A DNA stretch of 41,061 nt from CAYLRF01 sp964385995 (lineage in GTDB: Bacteria; Bacillota; Clostridia; Lachnospirales; Lachnospiraceae): assembly GCA_964385995.1 (NCBI GenBank), contig CAYLRF010000006.1:1-41061 (forward strand), read 5' to 3'. The first letter of the stretch is position 1, and each line of letters opens with the position of its first letter. The notes below the pieces were generated by a model. That model saw nothing but the letters and a program-made list of their open reading frames with translations, had not been told where the DNA came from and ran no database searches. Position numbers and translations under genes: made by a program. Shown one piece after another: positions 34,134 through 41,061 of this stretch.

Positions 34134-35279
34134 ATGAGGGAGTATTACCTGAGAGAAGCCACGCTCCTTGATGATATGGAGCGCATGGTGATACCGTATT
34201 TAAACAGCGTAAGGCAGGACGGATATTTTGACGGTTATGACGGTCAGAAGATTCACTACGTGAAATATACGGCTTCGGACAAGAAGAAAAACGCCTCCGG
34301 AGCGGCAGGCGATACCGCGCCGTCAGGCGTCTCGGAAGCAAAAGCGACTGACGGGGCGGACACGGAAAACGCTTCCGAGTTCGCAGGCGATACTGCTCCG
34401 GTAAGCGCCCCGGAAATGAAAGAGGCCGGCGGTGCAGGCACGGCAAAAGACGCCGCCCGTAAGGAACGTAAGACCGTCGTGATCTCGCACGGCTTCACGG
34501 AGTCGACGGAGAAATGGCACGAACTTACGTATTATTTTTTGAAATGCGGTTGGGATGTATACGCCTTAGATCATCGCGGACACGGTCTGTCGCATAGAAA
34601 GGTTACGGATCTTACTCTTACGCATATCGATAACTTCGGGGAATATGTATGGGATTTTGAGATATTTACGAATAAGATAAAAAGCGAAGCCAAGGGAGAC
34701 ATCTGCCTGTTCGCGCATTCCATGGGAGGAGCGATAGGAGCGCTGTTCATGGAGAATCATCCGGATTTTTTCAGGAAAGCCGTACTTTCCTCGCCGATGA
34801 TCGCGCCGTCATGCAAGCCTTATCCATGGTGGCTCTCTTACGCCATCTTAGGAGTCATGGTCATATTCGGGCAGGCAAAGAAGCGCTCGTTTACGTCCGC
34901 GCCCTATCCAGGAGAGGAGATATTCGCGGACAGCGCGAAAACATCCGAGGCGAGATTTGCCGAATACGCGCGTATAAAGAGCTCACACCCGGAGTATCAA
35001 AATTACAGCATGACCTACGGATGGGCCCTAAACGCCATGAAAGCGCGGAATATGATTTTGAGGAAAAATAATCCGGGGAACATAAAGACAGACATTTTCA
35101 TGGCTCTCGCGGGTCACGACACACTTGTGCAAAGAGAGGCGCAGCTTGAGTTTTCACGCCGCGTCCCTCACTGCGAAGTGCGAACCTACGAAGACGCGAA
35201 GCATGAGATTTACGGCTCGAAAGACGAGGTGGCCTTTAAGTATTTCGATGACGTGCTGGGATTTTTGGAAGGCGCGTGA
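34134..35279 (+). CDS. Alpha/beta hydrolase, monoacylglycerol-lipase-like
   Basis: The 381-aa cytosolic hydrolase resembles serine-aminopeptidase/monoglyceride-lipase-type enzymes (hydrolase_4). The nucleophile elbow AHSMGG has Ser196; VYALDHRGHGLS, LAGHDTLV (acid) and AKHEIYG (His) complete the expected triad. Between the first strands, residues about 47-112 form an A/G/T/E/K-rich low-complexity insert made by a 78-nt duplication (34305 and 34383). The frame is open from GTG34053, four bases after the symporter stop, but that codon lacks an SD. ATG34134 has GGAAAGGGG and a leader module like that of phd. If the earlier start is used, the protein is 408 aa. Substrate unknown. The gene ends five bases before a scaffold gap. 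Confidence 0.85.
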   Translation: MREYYLREATLLDDMERMVIPYLNSVRQDGYFDGYDGQKIHYVKYTASDKKKNASGAAGDTAPSGVSEAKATDGADTENASEFAGDTAPVSAPEMKEAGGAGTAKDAARKERKTVVISHGFTESTEKWHELTYYFLKCGWDVYALDHRGHGLSHRKVTDLTLTHIDNFGEYVWDFEIFTNKIKSEAKGDICLFAHSMGGAIGALFMENHPDFFRKAVLSSPMIAPSCKPYPWWLSYAILGVMVIFGQAKKRSFTSAPYPGEEIFADSAKTSEARFAEYARIKSSHPEYQNYSMTYGWALNAMKARNMILRKNNPGNIKTDIFMALAGHDTLVQREAQLEFSRRVPHCEVRTYEDAKHEIYGSKDEVAFKYFDDVLGFLEGA

Positions 35280-35284
35280 AAAAA

Positions 35285-35384
35285 NNNNNNNNNNNNNNNN
35301 NNNNNNNNNNNNNNNNNNNNNNNNNNNNNNNNNNNNNNNNNNNNNNNNNNNNNNNNNNNNNNNNNNNNNNNNNNNNNNNNNNNN
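35285..35384. other. Assembly gap (100 N)
   Basis: Exactly 100 unknown bases, the usual placeholder for a gap of unknown size. Order and orientation of the flanking pieces are not proven. Confidence 0.98.
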
Positions 35385-35387
35385 AGA

Positions 35388-35786
35388 TCATAACAGATCG
35401 ATAAGCGTCACGCCGTCAAAAAAGTCATTTACGGTAGTTTGAAGCTTCGCCCACATGGGAAGCGCCTTGCAATATCCGGCGCGCTCACAGGGCTTCGCCT
35501 CACGGCCGAGACAGGCCACCGGAGCGAAATCTCCCTCGACTAGCCGAAGCACTTCCCCCACAGTATATTCTTCGGGTGTTCTTACGAGCCGATATCCTCC
35601 GCCTTTGCCGCGAACGCCCTTTACCAGACCCGCCCTGACAAGATTCGGTATGATTCGTTCGATGTATTTAAGCGAGATGTCCTGACGCTTTGCCACGTCC
35701 TTCATGGGTACGTAGCCGTTTTCGCGGTTTTCGGCCAAATCGATCATGACCCGCAGCGCGTATCTGCCCCGTGAGGATATCATCAT
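35388..35786 (-). CDS. Rrf2/IscR-family regulator
   Basis: The 132-aa protein has the Rrf2 winged-helix start MMISSRGRYALRVMIDLAE, a recognition region with SLKYIERIIPNLVRAGLV, and the wing VRGKGGGYRL. Three cysteines (CLGREAKPCERAGYC, spacing CX7CX5C) match the position of the Fe-S ligands in IscR-like members, so it may sense Fe-S status. It lies 143 bases downstream of nifU on the same strand; normally iscR comes first in such operons. An alternative ATG is three bases in. SD is weak (AGGT). It ends just before the gap but is complete. Confidence 0.9.
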   Translation of the reverse strand: MMISSRGRYALRVMIDLAENRENGYVPMKDVAKRQDISLKYIERIIPNLVRAGLVKGVRGKGGGYRLVRTPEEYTVGEVLRLVEGDFAPVACLGREAKPCERAGYCKALPMWAKLQTTVNDFFDGVTLIDLL

Positions 35787-35929
35787 TTTCGGCGTTTACC
35801 TACCCTTTCCACTGATGTTTTGCCATCTTAAATCACATTTTTCGGCGGCCCCTAAGCCTCGTCCGCGTGATTCGTACTCTAGGGCTTACCGTATCATGGC
35901 GATGCGCTCGCGTTTAAAGCGCGCCTTTT

Positions 35930-36364
35930 TCAAGCTTCGGAGCAGCTTTCACAGGTTGAGCAGGCGGCAAACTCGGACTTATCAAACTCGATGTTATTTT
36001 TCTCGTAATAATCCTTCACCGCCGCCTTGATGGCTTCTTCCGCCAGAACGGAGCAGTGCATCTTGTAGGCGGGAAGTCCGTCCAGAGCTTCCGCCACCGC
36101 TTTGTTTGATAGAGTAAGCGCCTCGGAGACGGGTTTTCCCTTTATCATCTCGGTCGCCATGGAGCTGGAGGCGATGGCGGATCCGCATCCGAAAGTCTCG
36201 AATTTCACGTCGGAAATCACTCCGTCGTCGATCTTCAGATAAATCCTCATGATGTCGCCGCATTTGGCGTTTCCGACTTCGCCCACTCCGTCAGCGTTCT
36301 CTATAACGCCCACATTGCGCGGATTCCTGAAATGATCCATCACTTTTTCACTGTATAATGCCAT
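35930..36364 (-). CDS. nifU: Fe-S cluster assembly scaffold NifU/IscU
   Basis: The scaffold on which NifS-derived sulfur and iron are built into clusters. The 144-aa protein has the three ligand cysteines C35 (KCGD, with D37), C60 (FGCGSA) and C104 (HCSVLAEEA). A cysteine-containing tail (CSTCESC) follows. The frame runs upstream to 36538 within nifS, but ATG36364 gives the family start MALYSEKVMDHFRNPRNVG and has GAGGTGA as SD. It starts ten bases after the nifS stop, so the two are one operon. Confidence 0.95.
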   Translation of the reverse strand: MALYSEKVMDHFRNPRNVGVIENADGVGEVGNAKCGDIMRIYLKIDDGVISDVKFETFGCGSAIASSSMATEMIKGKPVSEALTLSNKAVAEALDGLPAYKMHCSVLAEEAIKAAVKDYYEKNNIEFDKSEFAACSTCESCSEA

Positions 36365-36374
36365 AATAATCACC

Positions 36375-37562
36375 TCACAGTATAAACGCTTTCTTCCCCG
36401 ACACCTTATCCCGCCAAAGCGGAGACATGTTCCTGAGATACTCCACCACTTTCGGAATCGTATCCAGCATATAATCGATCTCTTCCTCGGTATTCTCATC
36501 GCAGAGGCTGATCCTAAGCGAGCCGTGCGCGATCTCATGAACCCGGCCTATCGCGAGCAACACATGGCTCGGGTCAAGGGAACCCGACGTACAGGCGGAG
36601 CCGGAGGAAGCGCAGATACCTTTCTCATCGAGAAGAAGAAGGAGGCTTTCTCCCTCTATGCCCTCAAAACAGAAATGGACGTTTCCGGGAAGACGAGAGA
36701 CGGGATCGCCGCTTAATGCCGAATGGGGTATCCGTGAAAGTCCCGCGATAAGTTTATCGCGAAGAGCGGATACCTTCGCCGCGTTTTCATCCATATGTTC
36801 GCAGGCTTCGCAAAGAGCCGCCGCCATTCCCATGATCGCGGGGATATTCTCGGTTCCCGCGCGCTTTCCGCGCTCCTGTGCGCCGCCCTCTATGAGACTT
36901 TCTATCGGAACACCTTTTTTCGCGTAAAGCACGCCGATACCCTTCGGACCGTGGAATTTGTGCGCGGAAAGGGAAAGCATATCGATATTCTGCGCGTTTA
37001 CGTCTATATGCAGGTGCCCGGCCGCCTGCACCGCGTCGGTATGGAAAGGAACGCCCGTTTCGCGGCAAACGGCTCCGATCTCGGCAATCGGAAGCACAGA
37101 TCCGATCTCGTTATTCGCGAACATAATCGTCACAAGGCAGGTATCCTCGCGAATCGCGTCCCTGACCTGCTTCGCACTTACCGTGCCGGTGTGCCCGACA
37201 TCCAGAAGCTCGATGTCAAAGCCCTCTTTTTTCAGCTTTTCCAATGTATGCAATACGGCGTGATGTTCAAACGCGGTGGAAATGATGTGCTTTTTCCCTT
37301 TGCGCTTCCCGACCGACGCGGCGGAAAGAATGGCCTGATTATCCGCCTCGCTGCCGCCGGAAGTGAAATATATCTCCCGTGCGGAGGCGCCTATGCAGCC
37401 CGCTATTCTCTCCCTGGCGTCCGATAAAGCCTCCGCCGCTCTCTGCCCCACGGAATGAAGACTGGACGGATTGCCGTACACGACATCCATATATGGGAGC
37501 ATGGCATCGACGGCCGCGCGGCTCATCTTCGTCGTCGCGGCGTTATCCGCGTATATGTTCAT
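36375..37562 (-). CDS. nifS: Cysteine desulfurase NifS/IscS type
   Basis: This PLP enzyme takes sulfur from cysteine and passes it to the scaffold. The 395-aa protein has ADNAATTKMS at the N-terminus, the PLP lysine motif SAHKFHGPKG (K202) and the catalytic loop SSGSACTSG (C325). The Cys-loop form resembles IscS/NifS group I rather than SufS. GAGGTGAGG lies upstream of ATG37562. The gene begins 20 bases from an assembly gap, so its promoter and any upstream operon members are not visible. Confidence 0.95.
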   Translation of the reverse strand: MNIYADNAATTKMSRAAVDAMLPYMDVVYGNPSSLHSVGQRAAEALSDARERIAGCIGASAREIYFTSGGSEADNQAILSAASVGKRKGKKHIISTAFEHHAVLHTLEKLKKEGFDIELLDVGHTGTVSAKQVRDAIREDTCLVTIMFANNEIGSVLPIAEIGAVCRETGVPFHTDAVQAAGHLHIDVNAQNIDMLSLSAHKFHGPKGIGVLYAKKGVPIESLIEGGAQERGKRAGTENIPAIMGMAAALCEACEHMDENAAKVSALRDKLIAGLSRIPHSALSGDPVSRLPGNVHFCFEGIEGESLLLLLDEKGICASSGSACTSGSLDPSHVLLAIGRVHEIAHGSLRISLCDENTEEEIDYMLDTIPKVVEYLRNMSPLWRDKVSGKKAFIL

Positions 37563-37581
37563 AATGCCTCACCTCGAATCA

Positions 37582-37681
37582 NNNNNNNNNNNNNNNNNNN
37601 NNNNNNNNNNNNNNNNNNNNNNNNNNNNNNNNNNNNNNNNNNNNNNNNNNNNNNNNNNNNNNNNNNNNNNNNNNNNNNNNN
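37582..37681. other. Assembly gap (100 N)
   Basis: A second placeholder of exactly 100 unknown bases. Linkage of the nifS side to the glycosidase side is not proven. Confidence 0.98.
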
Positions 37682-37778
37682 GGTAGTTTTAAGGGTAGTG
37701 TCTGACACTGCCGTACAAAACGGGTAAGACCGCGAAAATGACAAGAAGCGCAAGAACAAAGCGAGGGGGATTGCGTAA

Positions 37779-39464
37779 ATGAAGGGAATCCGAAAGGACG
37801 GGACGAAGCGGGAGATCGCCGCGTCCGTGGAAACCGCCGCGGACCATGTCTGTGTAACAATACCCGCGGATCAGGAATTTTGCGATCTGGAGCGGGTTGA
37901 GGCGGATTACTGGGGCGTGGTCGCCGAACCGGACGACGACGGGTATATGGTGTTGCCGAGGGGCGAGGGCTGCGATGACTACGGACTGTGTTTCTTTCGC
38001 CGGCACGGCGGCGCGTTTGAGACGGAAATTTCGGAAAGCAACATACCGATATTCGGAGTGAAGTCGGAAAGATATGTTTTTCTTGCGGTTGTCAGCGGGA
38101 TGCCTTACGACTATACGCTTAAGGTATCCGGAGGCGAAGAGGGTTTTCGCGTGTATCCGGTCTTTGAGGTTTACGGGCAGCGGCCTTATGAGGATATTCG
38201 GGTGGAATACTTTCTTCTTTCCGGAAATGACGCGAATTATTCCGGGATGGCAAGGCGCTACCGCGCGTTTAAGGAGGCAGAGGGCGAACTTGTGCCGCTT
38301 TCGGAAAGAGTAAAGCGCTATCCCACGCTGGCCTACGCGGCGGACTCAGTGATGATTCGGGTGCGCTGCGGCTTTAAGCCCGCGCCGTCTCCCGTACTTC
38401 ATCAGACTTTGGAGAATGAACCTTCGATGCGCGTGGCCTGTGATTTTGCCCGTGTCGAAGATATTCTTGACGAATTAAAGGCGCAGGGGGTCGATAAGGC
38501 GGAAATCTGTCTGGTGGGATGGAATATCCGGGGGCATGACGGAAGATGGCCGCAGGCGTTTCCGGTGGAAGAAGCGCTCGGCTCAGAAGAAGGGCTGCGG
38601 CGTCTGATCCGGAAAGCTAAGGCCATGGGTTATTCAATCGTTTGCCATACCAACAGCACGGAACAGTACGAAATTTCCGATTTGTACGATCCGGAAAATA
38701 CGCGTCTTGACCGAAACAAAAAACCCGTGGTCGGGCAGGACATACCGTGGAGCGGAGGAGAGGCAAGCCAGCTGTGCCCTCTTGCGTCCTGCGCTCTCGC
38801 GGAGAAGATTCTGCCGAAGGTAGCCGCGCTGGGATTTCACGGAACACATTATATCGACGTCATCGGCATTGTCCCGCCCAGGTCCTGCTATCACGAGGCG
38901 CATCCGGTCCATAAAGGTCAGGCGGCGGATTGCATGAAAAGACTGTGTGCCCTGTCGCGGGAGCTGTTCGGCGGGGTTTCGTCGGAAGGCGCGTATGACT
39001 TTCTCGCGCCGCAGCTTGACTACGGCCTGTATATCAGCTTTAAGGAAGCGGGACGGGGACTTTGCGATAAGTCCGTTCCTTTCTGGCAGATGGTTTATCA
39101 TGGCTATGTGCTCAGCAACCCGTATACCCAAACGGTGAACGCGACTTTAAAGGATAAAAGAACCGTCCTGAAGATGATCGAATACGGCGGCCGTCCTTCT
39201 TATTATTTTTATTCCGCGTTTATGGAAAACGGGAAAAACTGGATGGGGAACCGGGACGCTCTCTGCGATACCGATACGCAGCTTAAGGAAACAGTGGCCA
39301 AAATCCGGGAGGGAGCCGCATTATACGACCGCCTTTCTTCCATTCATACCGCGTTCATGGATAATCATGAAGAGGTTGCCGAAAATGTGTATGAAGTCAC
39401 CTATTCCGACGGCACGGTGATTCGGGTGGATTACAATAAGGAAGAATACGAAATCCTGAGGTAG
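37779..39464 (+). CDS. Putative glycoside hydrolase, GH129/GH101-like
   Basis: The 561-aa protein has an N-terminal beta-rich part (about 1-190) and a barrel-like C-terminal half. HYIDVIGIVPPRSCY places D360 as candidate nucleophile and SSEGAYDFLAPQ places E403 as candidate acid/base, 43 residues apart; D254 in RGHDGRWPQ is a further candidate. This layout resembles retaining N-acetylgalactosaminidase families GH129/GH101 or the related DUF5696 proteins. No signal peptide is seen, so it would act in the cytosol on imported sugars. GAGGGGG about ten bases upstream supports ATG37779. Only 97 bases separate it from the gap. Phage-derived sequence begins at its stop codon. Family recognition is from motif reading only. 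Confidence 0.55.
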   Translation: MKGIRKDGTKREIAASVETAADHVCVTIPADQEFCDLERVEADYWGVVAEPDDDGYMVLPRGEGCDDYGLCFFRRHGGAFETEISESNIPIFGVKSERYVFLAVVSGMPYDYTLKVSGGEEGFRVYPVFEVYGQRPYEDIRVEYFLLSGNDANYSGMARRYRAFKEAEGELVPLSERVKRYPTLAYAADSVMIRVRCGFKPAPSPVLHQTLENEPSMRVACDFARVEDILDELKAQGVDKAEICLVGWNIRGHDGRWPQAFPVEEALGSEEGLRRLIRKAKAMGYSIVCHTNSTEQYEISDLYDPENTRLDRNKKPVVGQDIPWSGGEASQLCPLASCALAEKILPKVAALGFHGTHYIDVIGIVPPRSCYHEAHPVHKGQAADCMKRLCALSRELFGGVSSEGAYDFLAPQLDYGLYISFKEAGRGLCDKSVPFWQMVYHGYVLSNPYTQTVNATLKDKRTVLKMIEYGGRPSYYFYSAFMENGKNWMGNRDALCDTDTQLKETVAKIREGAALYDRLSSIHTAFMDNHEEVAENVYEVTYSDGTVIRVDYNKEEYEILR

Positions 39465-39594
39465 GACTACCCTGATGACGTCCCGCGGGACGTATACCGC
39501 CGCCACGCAAACCGCAACTGCACGGTTGAGTATGACCCGGGCGTGGGCAAGCGCGTGCAGGATGTTTGGAGCAAACGCCGGACACGGGCCGAGG
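39461..39594 (+). pseudogene. Phage head-protein fragment, copy 1 (direct repeat)
   Basis: Starting four bases before the end of the glycosidase gene, this 134-bp segment matches 40856-40989 with nine differences and no gaps. It reads DYPDDVPRDVYRRHANRNCTVEY, part of the C-terminus of a phage minor head protein. The cysteine kept in copy 2 (HANCNC) is Arg here, and no upstream part of the gene remains. It is a dead fragment. Confidence 0.8.
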
Positions 39595-39605
39595 TCAGAT
39601 TTAGG

Positions 39606-39634
39606 TTGAATTTCTCCTACTTCCATGGTAATTT
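39606..39634 (+). promoter_or_regulatory. Candidate promoter of phd-doc
   Basis: TTGAAT (39606-39611) is followed after 17 nt by TAATTT (39629-39634). It begins twelve bases after the phage fragment ends and precedes the hairpin repeats. Confidence 0.45.
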
Positions 39635-39665
39635 ATTTATACGAAAACATGAACGGAGGGAAAAG

Positions 39666-39791
39666 TTTGGAAGTAAGCTTCCAAAACTGCCTTAATGACG
39701 CGCTAAAGCGCGTCAGAAAAGAGGAAAGTTTGGAAGTAAACTTCCAAAACTACCTTAATGACGCGCTAAAGCGCGTCAGAAAAGAGGAAAT
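39666..39791 (+). repeat. Two tandem 63-nt leader units with four hairpins before phd
   Basis: Each unit has a TTTGGAAG/CTTCCAAA hairpin (eight bp; 39666-39685 and 39729-39748) and a GACGCGC/GCGCGTC hairpin (seven bp, TAAA loop; 39697-39714 and 39760-39777), followed by AGAAAAGAGGAAA. The second copy supplies the SD of phd. The units are a multiple of three long and open in frame with phd, so an N-terminally extended product from 39625 is possible but less likely. Confidence 0.85.
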
Positions 39792-39792
39792 T

Positions 39793-40035
39793 ATGAACAT
39801 TAACACGAAAAACCTCGTTTCCATCACGGAGGCAAACCGGAACTTTTCAAAAGTCGCCCGTCTGGCAGATGCGGAGGGCCCCGTTGTCATATTAAAAAAC
39901 AACAGGCCAAAGTACCTGCTTATTGATTTTTCTTCCACTGAAAAGGAACAGTACGCTCCGGATGAAGATGTCCTCAGCATCTCCCGCAGGCTGATCGCTG
40001 AAAATCGGCAGGCATATGAGGAGCTGGCAAAATGA
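39793..40035 (+). CDS. phd: Antitoxin, Phd/YefM family
   Basis: The 80-aa antitoxin begins MNINTKNLVSITEANRNFSK, the typical Phd/YefM DNA-binding N-terminus, and continues PVVILKNNRPKYLLI; the acidic, flexible tail would wrap the toxin. Such antitoxins neutralise the partner and repress their own operon. The frame is open from 39625, but the upstream 56 codons are made of hairpin repeats, and ATG39793 has AGAGGAAA directly upstream. It overlaps the doc start by four bases (ATGA), the usual coupled arrangement. Confidence 0.88.
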   Translation: MNINTKNLVSITEANRNFSKVARLADAEGPVVILKNNRPKYLLIDFSSTEKEQYAPDEDVLSISRRLIAENRQAYEELAK

Positions 40036-40421
40036 TCCGGCTAACCGAAGAGCAAATCCTAAAAATGCATTCACAGCTTATCAGTAAGACCGGAGGATCT
40101 CCGGGGCTTAGGGACGAGGGCTTGTTGGACTCAGCGCTAGGCGCACCTTTTCAGTCTTTTTCCGGCGAGGACGCTTATCCCTCTCTTCAGCAAAAGGCAG
40201 CCCGGCTCTGCTTCGGTCTTGTGAAAAACCACCCGTTCATAGATGGAAACAAGCGGATTGGAGCACACGCCATGCTGGTTTTTCTGGCATTAAACGGCAT
40301 CAATCTCCATTACACCCAGGATGAGCTTGTGGATATAACTCTAAGGCTTGCCGCTGGTGAAGCAGGATATGAAAAACTGTGGCAGTGGATACGTTACCAT
40401 CAGTATATGATGAACCCGTGA
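40032..40421 (+). CDS. doc: Toxin, Doc/Fic family
   Basis: The 129-aa toxin has the Doc-type Fic motif HPFIDGNKRIG from H67. Doc toxins phosphorylate elongation factor EF-Tu and halt translation; the lysine in GNKR is the Doc-type replacement for the glycine of AMP-transferring Fic proteins. The N-terminus MIRLTEEQILKMHSQLI and the GLRDEGLLDSALGAP segment match the family. Length is normal and all key residues are intact, so the toxin looks active. It ends where an IS3-type remnant begins. Confidence 0.92.
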   Translation: MIRLTEEQILKMHSQLISKTGGSPGLRDEGLLDSALGAPFQSFSGEDAYPSLQQKAARLCFGLVKNHPFIDGNKRIGAHAMLVFLALNGINLHYTQDELVDITLRLAAGEAGYEKLWQWIRYHQYMMNP

Positions 40422-40650
40422 GGCTAAACTTCAGGAGCTTTACGCTCAGATCGGAAGGATGACCACTCAAAAGAGTGGCTTAAAAAAATCCGTCCTCTGA
40501 GCTGCCCACATATGAGCGAATGCGGCTTGTGGATATGGGCGCCCGTACGATTTTGATATCCACACAGGCCGCCCTGCTTGGTCTGAACCACATCGGTCTG
40601 TACTACAAACCGGAGAGCCATCCGGCGACGAATGATGACGGCTTGTGGAC
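40420..40650 (+). mobile_element. IS3-family transposase remnant
   Basis: Starting at the doc stop codon, one frame reads EAKLQELYAQIGRMTTQKSG, like the end of an IS3-type OrfA. A second frame reads ERMRLVDMGARTILISTQAA and LLGLNHIGLYYKPE, like the start of OrfB (HTH_21 region). The frames are offset by +1, not the -1 used in functional IS3 frameshifting, and the catalytic DDE part is missing. It is a decayed scrap with no terminal repeats seen. The right edge is approximate. Confidence 0.7.
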
Positions 40651-40703
40651 GCACACGAGGGTTTTGACCTTCAACGCATCGTGATGTGAACATTTTCTCG
40701 TGA

Positions 40704-41061
40704 AGGGACGCGCCGATAAACACCTTCACGCGTAGCGTATACGATGATACGGTGCGCAAGAACGCCAAGTTTCAGAGCAAGGCGGGGCTTCGCCCGAGGA
40801 TAATCCGCAAGGCCGTGGGAAAGTGTTGCGACTGGTGTCAGGCCCTTGCGGGTAAGTACGACTACCCCGATAACGTTCCGCGGGACGTATACCGCCGCCA
40901 CGCGAATTGCAACTGCACGGTTGAGTATGACCCGGGCGTGGGCAAGCGCGTACAGGATGTTTGGAGCAAACGCTGGACACGGGCCGAGGAAAGCGGTAAG
41001 ATTGAGAGGCGGAAAGAGGTCGGAACGGAAATGTCCCGACGCCGAATCGCCGAAGACGGTC
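40704..41061 (+). pseudogene. Phage minor head protein, C-terminal part (copy 2, runs off window)
   Basis: After a stop at 40701 the frame is open to the end of the window and reads RDAPINTFTRSVYDDTVRKN, then GKCCDWCQALAGKYDY and HANCNCTVEYDPGVGKR. The CxWC and HxNCxC cysteine pattern is typical of the C-terminus of Firmicutes prophage minor head/head-morphogenesis proteins. The N-terminal two thirds are missing, replaced by the IS3 scrap, so it is a remnant. The part beyond 41061 is not visible. Bases 40856-40989 are the second copy of the 134-bp direct repeat. Confidence 0.75.

Noticed and set aside
39666..39791. Short repeats before phd as a CRISPR array
   Set aside because: There are only two units in direct tandem with no unique spacers and no cas genes.
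40480..40500. A run of A bases in the IS3 remnant as a programmed -1 frameshift site
   Set aside because: The OrfB-like frame is +1, not -1, relative to OrfA, and the rest of the transposase is missing.

Overview
The window looks like a chromosomal stretch from a moderately GC-rich Clostridia, most likely a Lachnospiraceae-type anaerobe. The grounds are the gene order plsX-acpP-rnc-smc-ftsY next to pta-ackA, an ECF riboflavin transporter subunit behind an FMN riboswitch, a YycJ/WalJ-type hydrolase, the ACT protein/UPF0210 pair, a fused large PurL, and a Re-citrate-synthase-type enzyme beside a eukaryote-like NADP isocitrate dehydrogenase. Two runs of exactly 100 N (35285-35384, 37582-37681) mark scaffold joins. 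Everything right of 35284 is therefore only presumed to be neighbouring, and the piece 35385-37581 (Rrf2, NifU, NifS) could be mis-ordered.

Layout. 1-1065: FMN riboswitch with its own terminator, a 200-nt tandem-repeat leader, and ribU. 1066-1859: tRNA-Trp(CCA) and tRNA-Leu(CAA), terminators, small repeats. 1860-8700: polA, coaE, walJ-like hydrolase, ACT protein, UPF0210 protein, DegV protein, all on +. 8679-9902: tmcAL on -, overlapping the end of the DegV gene. 10085-13857: mgtE, then pta and ackA (acetate/ATP). 13934-22266: plsX, acpP, rnc, smc, ftsY, ilvA. 22324-32638: Re-citrate-synthase-like enzyme, NADP-icd, asnB, purL, gdhA. 32715-35279: GPH-family symporter and alpha/beta hydrolase. 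35388-37562 (-): nifS-nifU and an Rrf2 regulator. 37779-39464: a presumed intracellular glycosidase. 39461-41061: a decayed mobile region with two copies of a phage head-protein tail flanking a Phd-Doc toxin-antitoxin pair and an IS3-family scrap.

How genes work together. Acetyl-CoA can go to acetate plus ATP (Pta, AckA), to phospholipid and fatty-acid synthesis (PlsX, AcpP), or, through the Re-citrate-synthase-like enzyme and NADP-Icd, to 2-oxoglutarate and NADPH. NADP-GdhA can use both to make glutamate, and AsnB and PurL then consume glutamine. No aconitase is present in the window. NifS and NifU would supply Fe-S clusters.

The most unusual signal is a short leader module, a GACG...CGTC hairpin followed at once by a GGAAAAGAGG-type purine tract that ends at the start codon. 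It recurs before unrelated genes on both strands: tmcAL, pta, acpP, the alpha/beta hydrolase in a weaker form, and twice in tandem before phd. Also notable are a 38-nt dispersed repeat (1679 and 27065), hydrophilic low-complexity inserts in several conserved enzymes, and the 134-bp direct repeats around the toxin-antitoxin pair. All calls come from reading the sequence; no database search was run.
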